Shown here one piece after another: positions 43,140 through 49,270 of a stretch of 64,000 nucleotides of DNA. Numbering within the stretch: the first letter of the stretch is position 1; every line of letters begins with the position of its first letter. Origin of the DNA: Sapria himalayana (Eukaryota; Streptophyta; Magnoliopsida; Malpighiales; Rafflesiaceae). The translations under genes were made by a program, and so were the position numbers. The notes under the pieces are model-generated. The model saw only the letters and a program-made list of their open reading frames with translations. It was not told the DNA's origin and made no database searches. The DNA lies in assembly GCA_029783825.1 (NCBI GenBank), contig JAREIK010000781.1, positions 868,001 through 932,000 on the forward strand. The letters are read 5' to 3'.

Positions 43140-46100
43140 AGGTACGTCTCACTATAATAAAGCACGTGCCTTTGGTGTCCTTTGTGCCTGAGGGTCTAGG
43201 AGGACTTCACATCTGTGTGACCCATGAACATTTTAAAACAATAGCTAAGACGAGAGAGAAGAAGAGTAGGGACATAATATATGTATGATATATTACGAAT
43301 AAAGATAATCAAATATTAGTAAAAAAATATATAGAAGTTTAAAAGAAATGAATGATATATTTTCATGATCATTAAAACAAGTTCAAATATAAATATTTCA
43401 ATGTTAGGTTCGGTTGAGATCTAGACTATCATAAATATGATATTAAAATAAAGCTCAAAATTTTAGAAAAATTATAATAAAAAATAAAGGCAAAAAAAAT
43501 TCTTATGTTTCGATGGTATCGCCATTGAAGAATAGAGAATCATAGATGAGATGGAATGATATGGTTGACTAGAATAATTAACAAAACAATAAGAACTAAA
43601 AAAATATCAAATAAATAAAAGAAATTCATTATAATCCACAAATATACGAAAAAAAAAATATTCAAGATTATAATAATTATTAAGACATTAAATTCATGCA
43701 CCATAAACTACGAGATTAAGAATTTCATTGAATCAATTTAAATTTATATTATGTATGTTTACTAGTGAGATTAATTATTTAATCAGATAATTAATAGAAG
43801 ATATACGAAGAATAAAAAAAATTATATATAATTTATTCATTTGAAAAAGTGTTACGATAAAATCTTAAGATATTTAATTTAGTATATATCGTACGAAAAT
43901 GAATATGCATAATGAGATAATCAAAAATATATATGAGAGAATAATTTCAAAATTTATACTAATTAAGGCATCACTCACTTGTTTCCAATAATTATGAGAT
44001 TTCACTAAGGATCATCACTCAATTCTTACCTTTTGGTTCTAATTATTAATACATTAAAAAAAATAAAAAAAAAATTTGGGATACAATATTTGCAGATAAC
44101 ATAGTATTAATTGAAGAGAAAAAAAATTTGGTATGAAATTCAAAGTATGGCCGATGACACCTAAGACACGAAATTTAAGATTAATCATAACAAGACTAAG
44201 TATTTCAAATATGAATTTAATAATTATAAGAATAGTAATTAATTTATAGTCATGATGAATGCATGAGAAGCATCGAATGATAGTCATTTCTAATACTTGA
44301 GTACTATATTCAACAAATATGAGAATAGAAATAAGAGCATATCTCATAAAAGTAAACTTAAATAAACCGAGAATATCTCCAACAAACATATAAAATCATA
44401 GAGTTGACTTTTTATGGATTCAAGGTAGTGCCCAACTTTAATCTAAAAAACCAATTAGTTGAAGATTTTCATAATCACTTAAAGAGATCATCACTAAAAT
44501 ATTTCTTCATTTATCTCAATATACAAATAATTGCATCTCAATGAATTTTTCATGAAGAATTTATGAAAAAATTAATTATGTAATAACTGTATAAGTTATA
44601 TTTAATCTGATAATAATTAAATTGTTAATCTCTCTTATAATTTTCTTATTTATAGTTGAGTCAACTGGATGGCTTCTCATAGACAATAAAATAATATTTG
44701 GTTGAATAAAAATATCCATTAGAACAAAATCCAAAAAATAAACTTATGTGACAAATTGATACATCTAATGTAGCACCTATATCTTAAAAAAATATTTGAG
44801 CATCCTAAATTTATTCATGTAGAACTATGACTAAATATACTTTTTAAATTAGATGATTCCAAACTTATTATATCTCATAATATAAATTGTACTAAACATC
44901 AACAAACTGTATATAGATATTTCATATATACTTTCACCTTGAGATCAGCACGAAAAAAAAAATTCACCACATTTAATTAGTATATCGTTCATGCCAATAA
45001 TAAATGTAATAAGTTTGAAAAATAAAACACTCACGGTTGGTGAGTATTTTTTTTTTCAAAATGTTGTGCATTATACTCGTTAAGCTTTTACCATTGATTT
45101 TTTCCATAGGATCCAATCACCTCCCTTACTCAACTCATGTATAGGTGTCAAACGGGCCGGGCCGTGCCGGCCCGGCCTGGCCATACAGGCTAGGGCAAAG
45201 GCTGACCCGAGCGGCCGACCCCGAGACTGAGAGTGAGAGAGAGGCATGCCACACGGACAGGCATAATATTTTTTTTAAAATTTATATATTGTAAATTGTA
45301 TTGCTTAAGTGTAGAGTATTAAATATAAATATTTTTAAAAATGTTAAAAATAAAAATTGAATAAAAAATCAAAGTTTAGAAATTTATTTTTTTTATCAAA
45401 TTCAAATTAGTTTAGCTTTTATTATATTTATTAATTATATATTAAAGTTATTAATTTTTAAAATAAAATTTAAATCGTAAAAAAAATAAATCAATACATT
45501 ATGTTAGTAAAAATAAAAATTAAAAAAAAATTAAACAACACAAATGAAAAATTACCAATCATCCATTTGAAACCGATGGTCCGAACAAAACAAGTATAAG
45601 TTTCAATACGACGTACAAACAAAGCGTACAAATACAATGAATAAAAAAAGATCGAAAAAAAAAATAACAGATCATCATCAATTGTCAATCGGCATATCAT
45701 GAGAATCATCAGCCGCAACATCAAGATCAGTATCATATGGATCATCATCATCGGCAATCAACTCATCCGTCATCGTAGTGGATGTGGATGCAACTGCAAT
45801 GTCTGTCCCAGTCCCAGGTCCAGCACGATCATGGATGCTAAACCTCGATTTCTCCCAATCCTTCAAACATGTCAAGGCCTCAACTATATCTGGACGTAAT
45901 CTCGATCTCCTATCCAAAATCACGTTCACTGCAACAGAAAAAAGCAGACTTCGATGCTACGCTCGACACAGGAGAAATTAGTAGATCTCGTGTCATCCTA
46001 GAAGGCACGGGATAGGTGGACTCATATAATTTTCACCACTATAATAAATCAAGATTCTTAGTATTAGAATGTGATAGGATTGAGCAGTAATCGACATCTA

Positions 46101-49100
46101 AGTACCGAGATAGCTTGCTCCTATGTATTGGTCCACCCCTACATTTCCCCCTCGCTAGCTGAATGAAATAATCATCATCTCCGAACAAGGTATCAATGTC
46201 CGTAATCACAGTCTCACTACCACCCCACCATACCTAGTATCGTAGTATGTGAATATGTTAGTCAACTTCTCTTGGATGAACCCTTCAGTTGGCTCTTCCA
46301 GGTTCATGCACGAGGAAATGAAAGCCATGGTATTTTTTACCCCTTCCACCTTAGCCCTAGGGTCCATGCATGCAGCGAGGCAATAAAGAGATGGAACGGT
46401 AGACCAGTACTTCAAGTACTTGGTCTCCATCTCTGCAACCATATGGCTAAGCATCGGGTCAGCTCGATACTTCCTAAACATGCTACTAATGTTGCATATG
46501 CACCGGAGTACAATGCAAGTGGTGGGCGTATAAACCGAGGAACACATGTTCGTCGTGTCATAAAATATATTCAGGAATTTCATAAATGAAATTCCTGAAC
46601 CCCAGTCAGTGTCGTCAATAATAAGTTCGTTACTCTTAATATTGACGTAGTCGGATATCACGTGTTCGTATCCAACACATGATTCCAACATCAGGTACGT
46701 GTAATTCCAACGATGTCTCACATCCGATTGGAATTTTTTCTTAAGATTCGCAGACAAACAGAGAGTACCAAACTTTTGTTGTCTGCGAGGAGTGCGAATA
46801 TACTTTAGTGCATTGCGTATATTATCCAACATGGGGGAACACCCCTTCATACCCGCTTGAACAATCAGGTTAATCACGTGACACATACATCTGACATGAA
46901 AGATCTCTCCTAATGGTGCGTCTCTAATATTCCTAACAAACATATTGATCGCTACTCCATTATTAGAAGCATTATAGAATGTGATACTAAAAATTTTATT
47001 TTAAATTTTATATTCCCTAAAGATTTTCATCATATACTCAAAAATGACCGAGTCATCATGAGGATGAAGAATCTCAGTGAATCCTAAAATTTTTTTATTG
47101 ATTGTCTAGTTAGAATTTACATAGTGACTCGTGAGACATGCATAAGAAGAATCATCATGACTTGTCCATATATCGAACGTCACGGACACCACTCCACTAT
47201 ATGCCATAAATTCCTTAATAATTTTTTGTTTTTCTAACTTATATATCTTTAGTATGTTATTCCTAGATGTGGACCTAGAAATCCTACGATATAAAGGCTG
47301 AAAATAAGTCTGCATGATGCGCACTACCCTCGGATCTTCCGAAAATCTGATCGGAAGACCCATCAATGTGATGAGTCTAGCCATGCCGTCCCTACCCAAC
47401 TCGCTGGAGTATACGAAGAGAGTAAACTTTGAGACTGGACTCGATCCAGTCTCAAAAAATGTAGTGCCAAGTTGGGTTTACCTAGGATCTAAGGGTCCAT
47501 ATTTTTTGGTACATAATTCGACATGTCTCTTAAAGTGCCCAGTCCCAAATGAACTCTTTCATGTTAATAGTCCCATACAATATTTACACTGTGCCATTTC
47601 TTGTTCCTCACCCCTAACATTTTTTTGTGTTATGATTTTAAAATAAGTCCAAACTACAGAAGTCCTAGTTTTTTATTTTTTAGAACTTTGGATTGAGACG
47701 ACTAGAGAAACCAAAGTTTCAGCAGCCTCAAACCTCTGTGTAGCATTTTTATTTTCCAAATTTAAATACGTGTCAGGTGTATTTGTCATTTTTTATGTTT
47801 TTTATTTTTTCCTAATTTTTTCTAGAGAGAGAAGCTTTAGAGAGAGAAAGTAAATAAAAACGTAAAATAAATTACCCGGTAAAATCAATGAGGTCAGTCA
47901 TGTTCAAGGTGCACCGCAGCAAGCTCTGATGTTCAAAACTCAAGTCGAGTTTCACGAAAATTCAAGCCAAAAGCAAAATCTCGAGGCCCGAGAGAGAGAT
48001 GCATGATTTATGTGAGAGAGAAAATTTTGAGAGGATATATGTTTTTGAAAAACATAAATGTTATAGGGAGGGGGATAGAATTTATAGATTAAATATATTA
48101 ATTTTTTATAAAAAAAGATATTTTATTTATATTTTTTTTATTTTTTAATATATATTTAGGCTGCAGAATCACGAAGACCGTTGGATTCTACCCCCTAGCA
48201 ATTGGAGGCGAATCCAACGGCTGAAATTCAATAAGATTTGAAAATTTTTTTTCCCGTTGGGATTGGGTCGGGAGTCGGGACCGCGGGTCGGGTCCTTTCA
48301 GACCAGACCCACGGGCTTTTAGCTTTATTTTGGAAGGGGCCAGGTCACGCCCACGCGTGCCCGCGTGAAACCTAACCGGCACGGGAAGAACCCGTGCCGG
48401 GCCAGGCACGGCACGGCACGGCACGGCACGAGCCCGGGCACGGTTTAAAAACGTGCCGGGCCGGCCCAGGCACGGCCGAACCATGCCGTGCCTCTTGCCG
48501 GGTCGGGCCACCCCGACACGGTTGACACCTCTAAACTCATGTGCTTCGCTGATTTTACAAACCATCAAACATCAGGTTTATCATCTTCGATTCCCTATTC
48601 ACACAATAATGTCACTCTGTCAACATCCCCTTGATAGCAGACAGATTTTAAAATCAAAGCAAGGACAATGATTCTTGTCAACCAAGAATTTCAAGAAGTG
48701 ACAACAAGATTTTCATTTTTAGCAAGAACTTATAAGAGGGAACTCAGCTCCGACATGTAAGATCCATGAAATAAAATCACTTTTCTTCTATCACGAGATG
48801 TAGAAATACAAGTAATCTTAATCAGAACTTAGAAGATGTATTTTTAAAAAAAGGAGAGCAAACTAAGAATCAAACTTTGGAAAACAAACGCAAGTAGAGA
48901 AGCAGGCTTAGCCACTACCAGTTAGCCAGGATATAATGTTCTTCCTCCCAAGAAATTTACGCCTTGACGTCAATGAATTAACAGAAGATTAGTTTAGATT
49001 ACTCTCACAAATCTGTCTCAAGCAAAAATTTGATTCCTAACAAACGCATTTTTGGCAACCAAGAATTTAAGATTACTTGATCTGAGATAGATCCTTCAGG

Positions 49101-49270
49101 GTTTTAATGGGATTCGTTGCATTGCACACGTTGGTGAACGCTTTTGAGAGAGTCGCGTCGATGTTGTCAGAAATTCCTTTAGGTCTTTGGCTCAGCTCTT
49201 TTATCTTGTGCTGCATGTGTGAAGCCAGTTCTTCATTTTCAGAACACAGCACTCGTTTACTGCTCTCCAT
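4422..49270 (-). CDS. MUS81: MUS81 crossover junction endonuclease, 14-exon gene (whole span)
   Basis: MUS81 is the catalytic subunit of the MUS81-EME1 nuclease, which acts in the nucleus on branched DNA such as 3' flaps, nicked Holliday junctions and stalled forks. Fourteen exons can be joined in frame to 654 residues, close to the usual length of plant MUS81. In order: N-terminal helix-hairpin-helix (about residues 1-85, with KTLKDLSQIK then GVGKWVLRLM), winged-helix part (about 100-185, with YVPQRNSVAYALLITLYR and GWSCMKTLITKGLVVKSSCP), a variable linker, the ERCC4 nuclease domain (about 390-540, with ILDNRE, LPVGDGLW and the catalytic ERKRVDD matching ERKX3D), and the C-terminal tandem HhH, ending in VWAQ. 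Splice sites are GT-AG throughout in my model; intron 2 has an alternative GC donor. No stop or frameshift interrupts the exons, so the gene looks functional. Identification is from recalled family sequence; exon limits are read directly from the DNA. Confidence 0.96.
4593..5475 (-). mobile_element. tRNA-derived SINE split by a hAT element
   Basis: Read on the minus strand from 5475, it starts AGGTCGTGTCTTGG with an A-box-like TGGTGTGATGGT (about 5453-5464). A degenerate B box (GGATCCGACGC) follows at 5409-5419. The body matches the copies at 21240-21392 and 41207-41356. It is interrupted at 4632-5344 by a hAT element. It occupies most of MUS81 intron 13. The 3' limit is approximate. Confidence 0.7.
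4632..5344. mobile_element. Non-autonomous hAT element, GGGTGTAACCGAGC family
   Basis: 713 bp flanked by a perfect 8-bp duplication GTCAAGGA (4624-4631 and 5345-5352). Ends are TAGGGCTGTAGCCGAGC and GCTCGGTTACACCCCCA. The interior is a series of diverged direct and inverted copies of motifs such as CTCGTGAACAAGCTCG and AAACGAGCCGAGCCCGAGC. This is a different hAT family from the dominant one. It sits inside a SINE in MUS81 intron 13. Confidence 0.92.
5544..5630 (-). CDS. MUS81: MUS81 exon 13 (C-terminal HhH)
   Basis: 87 nt, 29 codons, acceptor TGGCAG|G and donor CTT|GTGCGT. It encodes VPHVTEEIALVVLKLYPTLR followed by SLACAYSLL, the C-terminal helix-hairpin-helix that binds DNA and the EME1 partner in this family. 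Confidence 0.95.
5855..6145. mobile_element. hAT relic with right end only
   Basis: The right end TTGACACCTCTA at 6134-6145 follows family-type sequence (GGTCTGGCACGGCAC). No left end or target duplication could be found, so the left limit is a guess from base composition. It lies in MUS81 intron 12 and contains a perfect 14-bp inverted repeat. Confidence 0.5.
6012..6045. repeat. Perfect 14-bp hairpin
   Basis: CAGCCACGTAAGCA at 6012-6025 is followed by a 6-nt loop and its exact reverse complement TGCTTACGTGGCTG at 6032-6045. Confidence 0.95.
6342..6588 (-). CDS. MUS81: MUS81 exon 12
   Basis: 247 nt, acceptor GTGCAG|T and donor CAG|GTTTGT. It encodes CFTTEILEGFDVHRT, LSDTLRKYAYLTRSIAQYY, a variable loop (about GPRERAMAATCAIT), and DLDQMTVGDVFATQLVQ. 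This ends the nuclease domain and begins the C-terminal HhH. Confidence 0.96.
7023..7102 (-). CDS. MUS81: MUS81 exon 11
   Basis: 80 nt, acceptor TTATTAG|A and donor GC|GTAAGA. It encodes RCGLRKMIYLVEGDPNASEV then AESIKT, the conserved core strand and helix after the catalytic motif. It lies 11.7 kb from exon 10 and 434 bp from exon 12. Confidence 0.96.
7154..7190. repeat. (GT)n(GC)n microsatellite
   Basis: A GT run passing into GCGCGCGC lies just inside MUS81 intron 10, about 55 bp upstream of the exon 11 acceptor. Confidence 0.85.
7440..9030 (-). pseudogene. Degenerate copia reverse transcriptase / RNase H
   Basis: On the minus strand, 8795-9022 reads WRMELLDVNDIFIHNNLKN, matching the copia RT signature W.L.QLDV.NAFLHG.L. 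At 8592-8603 comes YMDD inside LIVYMDDIFIV (the family usually has YVDD). Near 7470-7560 a stretch reads NEQIKYKEVN, resembling the RNase H end H.RTKHIEV. The frame is broken between these blocks. It lies in MUS81 intron 10 in the same orientation as MUS81 and is split by a hAT MITE at 7933-8322. Confidence 0.7.
7933..8322. mobile_element. hAT MITE of the CATAGTTTTAAAAGGCG type
   Basis: 390 bp with a perfect 8-bp duplication TTCTCAAT (7925-7932 and 8323-8330). Ends begin CATAGTTGTG and finish TTTTAAAACTATG, with the first seven bases inverted exactly. Inside, repeated AAGGCGC and GCGCCTTG words form imperfect inverted arms around an A+T-rich centre. No coding capacity. A partial relative lies at 43141-43247. 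Confidence 0.92.
9031..12655 (-). pseudogene. Degenerate copia-type retrotransposon sequence
   Basis: A+T-rich, with no usable open frame. Near 10255-10300 the minus strand reads VRMKYIEVNCFFLK, resembling the copia RNase H end (RTKHIEV.CHFI). That lies upstream of the RT block at 8795-9022 relative to the minus strand, so it must belong to a second element. At 12641-12655 the minus strand has TATCAGAGTG, like the primer-binding site for initiator tRNA-Met. Limits and the assignment of 10300-12600 are inference. Confidence 0.45.
12190..13190. repeat. Diverged direct repeat, possible LTR pair
   Basis: A stretch at about 12190-12460 is repeated at about 12940-13190 in the same orientation, with matching landmarks such as AACTTATAAATAACAAATTATTTAGA and CTCATAAATAATAAACTATTTAGA (shown here only to mark the pair), AATAAAATTGGAGAAAAA and the CAAGAATAAGAT block. 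The intervening part (12670-12850) resembles 23680-23830. This fits LTR-derived sequence. Confidence 0.45.
13185..13318 (-). mobile_element. Truncated tRNA-derived SINE
   Basis: Same family as the copy at 21240-21392. Read on the minus strand it has a good B box (GATTCGAGGC, complement at about 13264-13274) and an A-box region GGTGTGATGAGAAA. Its head stops at ACACCAAG (13311-13318), where a hAT end begins. Confidence 0.65.
13319..13740 (-). mobile_element. Terminal part of an old hAT relic
   Basis: It begins TAGATGTGTCAAATTGG, a variant of the family end, and stays G+C-rich with family words to about 13600. It is probably the 3' end of the minus-oriented relic whose transposase pieces are at 15599-15841 and 16679-16876. 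No matching right end was found. Confidence 0.5.
13741..15598. other. A+T-rich intron DNA, nothing assigned
   Basis: Part of MUS81 intron 10. It probably includes the eroded 3' half of the hAT relic around it. I see no reliable coding block. Confidence 0.4.
15599..15841 (-). pseudogene. hAT transposase fragment (middle part)
   Basis: The translation INKKIF.F then REYK-like, KIFSIIFNNLSNNSVAINMF and RTIRD matches the middle of the transposases at 26106-26609 and 46206-46943 (KIFSVTFD.TSNNG..INMF). It is badly eroded and has no start of its own. It is on the minus strand, in line with the N-terminal piece at 16679-16876. Confidence 0.75.
15958..16406. mobile_element. Short hAT element with perfect target duplication
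   Basis: 449 bp with ends TAGAGGTGTCAA and TTGACACCTCTA and a perfect 8-bp duplication ATGTCATC (15950-15957 and 16407-16414). It is very G+C-rich inside A+T-rich DNA. It sits inside the older hAT relic, between its two transposase pieces. Intact ends and duplication suggest a recent insertion. Long open frames inside it come from base composition, not genes. Confidence 0.96.
16140..16180. repeat. Two adjacent perfect palindromes
   Basis: 16140-16162 is an 11-bp perfect inverted repeat around one base (GTCACGACTCA / TGAGTCGTGAC). 16163-16180 is the 18-bp perfect palindrome CGTGAGTCGCGACTCACG. Both are built from the same GAGTCGTGA word. Confidence 0.95.
16679..16876 (-). pseudogene. hAT transposase fragment (N-terminus)
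   Basis: The translation QRFEAVL, IPKKFKNRLIFVLWAQFKI parallels QRSEAAETL and TSKKQKTRRTFVVWTHFNII of the transposase starting at 25636. This is the stretch just before the BED zinc finger. The finger itself is not recognisable. Confidence 0.7.
16877..17574. other. A+T-rich intron DNA, nothing assigned
   Basis: Part of MUS81 intron 10. It may include the eroded 5' flank of the old hAT relic. No end sequence or coding block is visible. Confidence 0.4.
17583..18000. mobile_element. Short hAT element with perfect target duplication
   Basis: 418 bp, ends TAGAGGTGTCAA and TTGACACCTCTA, perfect 8-bp duplication GTATCAAG (17575-17582 and 18001-18008). Its sequence resembles the outer parts of the long elements at 24823 and 53750 (GCAAAAAA.ATCCGCGGGTCGGGT), so it looks like an internal deletion product of a long copy. 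Confidence 0.96.
18830..18988 (-). CDS. MUS81: MUS81 exon 10 (catalytic GD and ERKX3D)
   Basis: 159 nt, 53 codons, acceptor CTTCAG|G and donor ATG|GTATTC. It encodes VRWLPVGDGLWVARHRYLAS, then EYVLDFIIERKRVDDLRLSI and RDNRYKDQKLRLM. Both the GD and the ERKX3D parts of the metal-binding nuclease motif are intact, which argues that the gene is catalytically competent. Confidence 0.97.
19090..19147 (-). CDS. MUS81: MUS81 exon 9
   Basis: 58 nt, acceptor TCACAG|G and donor GAG|GTAGTT. It encodes SKSSMLIESICKEHKIKIE, the helix linking the DNRE strand to the LPVGD strand. It is short but in phase with both neighbours. Confidence 0.93.
19300..19700. other. G+C-richer island in MUS81 intron 8
   Basis: Words such as GGGCCAGGACATGCC and GGTTCAGGCTCAGG suggest an eroded hAT element, but no ends or duplication can be seen. 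No coding function is assigned. Confidence 0.35.
19829..19977 (-). CDS. MUS81: MUS81 exon 8 (start of nuclease domain)
   Basis: 149 nt, acceptor TCTCAG|G and donor GG|GTATGA. It encodes MPPLNSGERFDDKYEVILIL followed by DNREQFAVH. The Asp before NRE matches the first acidic active-site position of XPF/MUS81 nucleases (the family usually has DDRE or DxRE). Confidence 0.95.
20098..20352 (-). CDS. MUS81: MUS81 exon 7 (linker)
   Basis: 255 nt, exactly 85 codons, acceptor CTGTAG|C and donor TCT|GTATGT. It encodes LMKMGYAKEHVLRALAEVS and IWLAVLCCLRE, a UBA-like helical segment typical of plant MUS81, then a serine-rich linker ending LRACSSS. The reading frame stays open for another 25 codons, but the GTATGT donor in phase 0 is the only one that fits exon 8. 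Confidence 0.93.
20941..21172 (-). CDS. MUS81: MUS81 exon 6
   Basis: 232 nt, acceptor TTGCAG|G and donor GAGAGG|GTGTGG. It starts YMLTEEGMEIARECLTRS, which continues the winged-helix domain, then enters a poorly conserved polar linker, ending VPFESLER. It reads directly into exon 7 (LMKMGY) in phase 0. Confidence 0.95.
21240..21392 (-). mobile_element. tRNA-derived SINE copy
   Basis: The head, read from 21392, is GTTGTGTCTTGGTATGATGA with an A-box-like TGGTATGATGAC. The tRNA-related part runs to about 21310 and the body to the CACTTAGCAAGAG block near 21255. It lies in MUS81 intron 5, about 70 bp from exon 6. Confidence 0.7.
21393..23679. other. A+T-rich intron DNA with a local duplication
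   Basis: Part of MUS81 intron 5, no gene. A block of about 90 bp (AATTTATCTCAAATATCCATT... near 21751-21850) is repeated at about 21880-21985. A (TA)n microsatellite lies at 22281-22316. Confidence 0.5.
22281..22316. repeat. (TA)n microsatellite
   Basis: An uninterrupted TA run of about 18 units. Confidence 0.9.
24823..28202 (+). mobile_element. Younger hAT element nested in the older one
   Basis: 3,380 bp with ends TAGAGGTGTCAA and TTGACACCTCTA. The 8-bp flanks ACGAAAAC (24815-24822) and ATGAGAAC (28203-28210) agree at 6 of 8 positions. It has a G+C-rich 5' end with a C-run at about 25119-25133, a transposase region at 25636-27629, an A+T-rich 3' part and a G+C-rich 3' end. Confidence 0.92.
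25636..27629 (+). pseudogene. hAT transposase pseudogene with BED zinc finger
   Basis: The product would cut and paste the hAT element through a DDE-type catalytic domain. The start at 25636 gives MTNTTETYLNLENEN. A BED zinc finger follows at about residues 48-92 (VVWTHFNII, CKYC, then HLKRH). A later block at 26106-26609 has TSHEESSYACLTIHYVNSNW and the family motif RCMCHVINLIVQAGM. The C-terminal hAT dimerisation domain is at 27264-27629 (VSSVVSKSTFSVAVNVISNR, RPDIVEALACLKDW-like). The reading frame is broken at least three times. About 115 bp present in the copy at 54517 is missing after the zinc finger. Not functional. Confidence 0.9.
28370..30160 (+). pseudogene. Heavily mutated hAT transposase of the older element
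   Basis: DNA-level similarity to the younger copy is visible throughout. Near 28380 is the zinc-finger end (GTGAGACTGGACACTTAAAG). Near 28950 is the ATGTGTCA...ATTAA block of the RC.CH.IN motif. Near 29880 is the region for the dimerisation domain. Stops are frequent in all frames. It is more eroded than the insertion inside it, as nesting predicts. Confidence 0.75.
30739..35399. other. Intron DNA with few landmarks
   Basis: Part of MUS81 intron 5, no gene. Two tracts rich in TGCAC/GTGCA words stand out (31260-31630 and 34140-34480). The rest is A+T-rich and probably eroded retrotransposon, including similarity between 33060-33960 and 11540-11900 in base pattern. I cannot assign it further. 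Confidence 0.4.
35870..36970 (+). pseudogene. Degenerate copia gag and protease
   Basis: Near 36653-36690 the plus strand reads HYKKSGHIKKCY, a damaged CCHC zinc knuckle. At 36904-36960 it reads GVIDLGANNHCISNHLIFL, matching the copia protease motif W.IDSGA..H with Ser changed to Leu. Gag-like sequence precedes it. It lies in MUS81 intron 5, opposite to MUS81. No LTRs found. Confidence 0.65.
38085..39340 (+). pseudogene. Degenerate LINE reverse transcriptase
   Basis: At 38761-38790 the sequence reads FIDDILLINK, matching the RT motif FADDIVLI. It is preceded near 38134 by a block like IP.EVWK and followed near 39250 by blocks corresponding to the plant LINE C-terminus (IREKIGVAPI..KLRE, RLRWFGHVQRR) recognisable at DNA level. 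Many stops and gaps. Plus strand, opposite to MUS81. Confidence 0.65.
39400..41190. other. A+T-rich intron DNA, nothing assigned
   Basis: Part of MUS81 intron 5. I see no coding block or repeat end. Confidence 0.4.
41207..41356 (-). mobile_element. tRNA-derived SINE copy
   Basis: Read from 41356 on the minus strand: GGAGGTCATGTCTTGGTATGATGATAAG (head shown only in part: GGTCATGTCTTGGTATGATG), with a degenerate B box (GAGTTTGAAAC) and the common body. It lies in MUS81 intron 5, about 230 bp from exon 5. Confidence 0.65.
41584..41709 (-). CDS. MUS81: MUS81 exon 5 (winged helix)
   Basis: 126 nt from acceptor TTTTAG|G to donor AA|GTATGC. It carries GWSCMKTLITKGLVVKSSCP, one of the most conserved plant MUS81 signatures. 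The split codon AA/G joins it to exon 6 across a 20,411-bp intron, giving PAKYMLTEEG as expected for the family. Confidence 0.96.
41801..41887 (-). CDS. MUS81: MUS81 exon 4
   Basis: 87 nt from acceptor AACAG|G to donor CT|GTGTGA. It encodes ASTDGKEFLHKQVLIDMAEA and then SGLSRAAV. This corresponds to the conserved helix that follows the TLYR motif in plant MUS81. The donor choice is set by phase with the next exon. Confidence 0.93.
41968..42046 (-). CDS. MUS81: MUS81 exon 3
   Basis: 79 nt, phase 1 in and phase 2 out, acceptor TTTCAG|CC and donor AG|GTAGGT. It encodes GTKRYVPQRNSVAYALLITL, a highly conserved segment that opens the winged-helix region of plant MUS81. Confidence 0.95.
42107..42213 (-). 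CDS. MUS81: MUS81 exon 2 (HhH, second half)
   Basis: 107 nt from acceptor GTGTAG|G to donor TTCT|GTAAAT. It encodes the second HhH half, GVGKWVLRLMQGFFDHAS, then SEPKDLFKK. The 3' limit is uncertain. The GT donor adds GMPFLF and leaves a 60-nt intron. A GC donor at 42124 (AAG|GCATGC) keeps the same phase, drops those residues and gives a 78-nt intron. Confidence 0.88.
42214..43140. other. Intron 1 DNA without assigned features
   Basis: A+T-rich, with a (TA)n run at about 43109-43134. No gene or clear transposon end. Confidence 0.4.
43141..43247. mobile_element. Partial hAT MITE, CATAGTTTTAAAAGGCG type
   Basis: It carries the right-hand arm of the family seen at 7933-8322 (GTGCCTTTGGTGTCCTTTGTGCC ... 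ATTTTAAAACAATAG in parts). No left end or duplication is visible. Confidence 0.5.
43390..44600 (+). pseudogene. Second degenerate LINE reverse transcriptase
   Basis: At 44089-44118 the plus strand reads FADNIVLIEE, the RT active-site motif with one Asp changed to Asn. It is followed by a region like KT.Y..C and preceded near 43855 by a YD+IP-like block. Eroded, with many stops. It lies in MUS81 intron 1 and is related to the copy at 38085-39340. Confidence 0.6.
45140..48533 (-). mobile_element. Long hAT element in MUS81 intron 1
   Basis: 3,394 bp with ends TATAGGTGTCAA and TTGACACCTCTA and a perfect 8-bp duplication AACTCATG (45132-45139 and 48534-48541). Its transposase region is on the minus strand, the same strand as MUS81. 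The G+C-rich 5' end is at the right (48240-48533). Confidence 0.96.
45678..47789 (-). pseudogene. hAT transposase pseudogene in intron 1
   Basis: The start equivalent to the copy at 25636 is an ATG at 47789. The longest intact block (46206-46943) has APLGEIFHVRCMCHVINLIV, KFQSDVRHRWNY and YRADPMLSHMVAEMETKYLK. An upstream block (47106-47399) has SVTFDIWTSHDDSSYACLTS, holding the hAT pattern T.D.WTS. The C-terminus (45678-45929) has RRSRLRPDIVEALTCLKDWE, part of the dimerisation domain. In-frame stops separate these, including stops in the N-terminal part. Best preserved of the four long copies in its middle third, but not functional. Confidence 0.9.
49077..49270 (-). CDS. MUS81: MUS81 exon 1 (start codon, N-terminal HhH)
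   Basis: 194 nt, 64 codons plus AA of a split Lys codon. It opens with MESSKRVLCSENEELASHM and ends in KTLKDLSQI, the conserved start of plant MUS81 and the first half of the N-terminal helix-hairpin-helix. The donor is AA|GTAATC. The ATG at 49270 is chosen because it matches the usual N-terminus. Intron 1 that follows is 6,863 bp and holds a LINE relic and a 3.4 kb hAT element. Confidence 0.95.

Noticed and set aside
48188..48568. 126-codon open frame, minus strand
   Set aside because: It covers the G+C-rich 5' end of the hAT at 45140-48533 and runs across its terminus; no domain.
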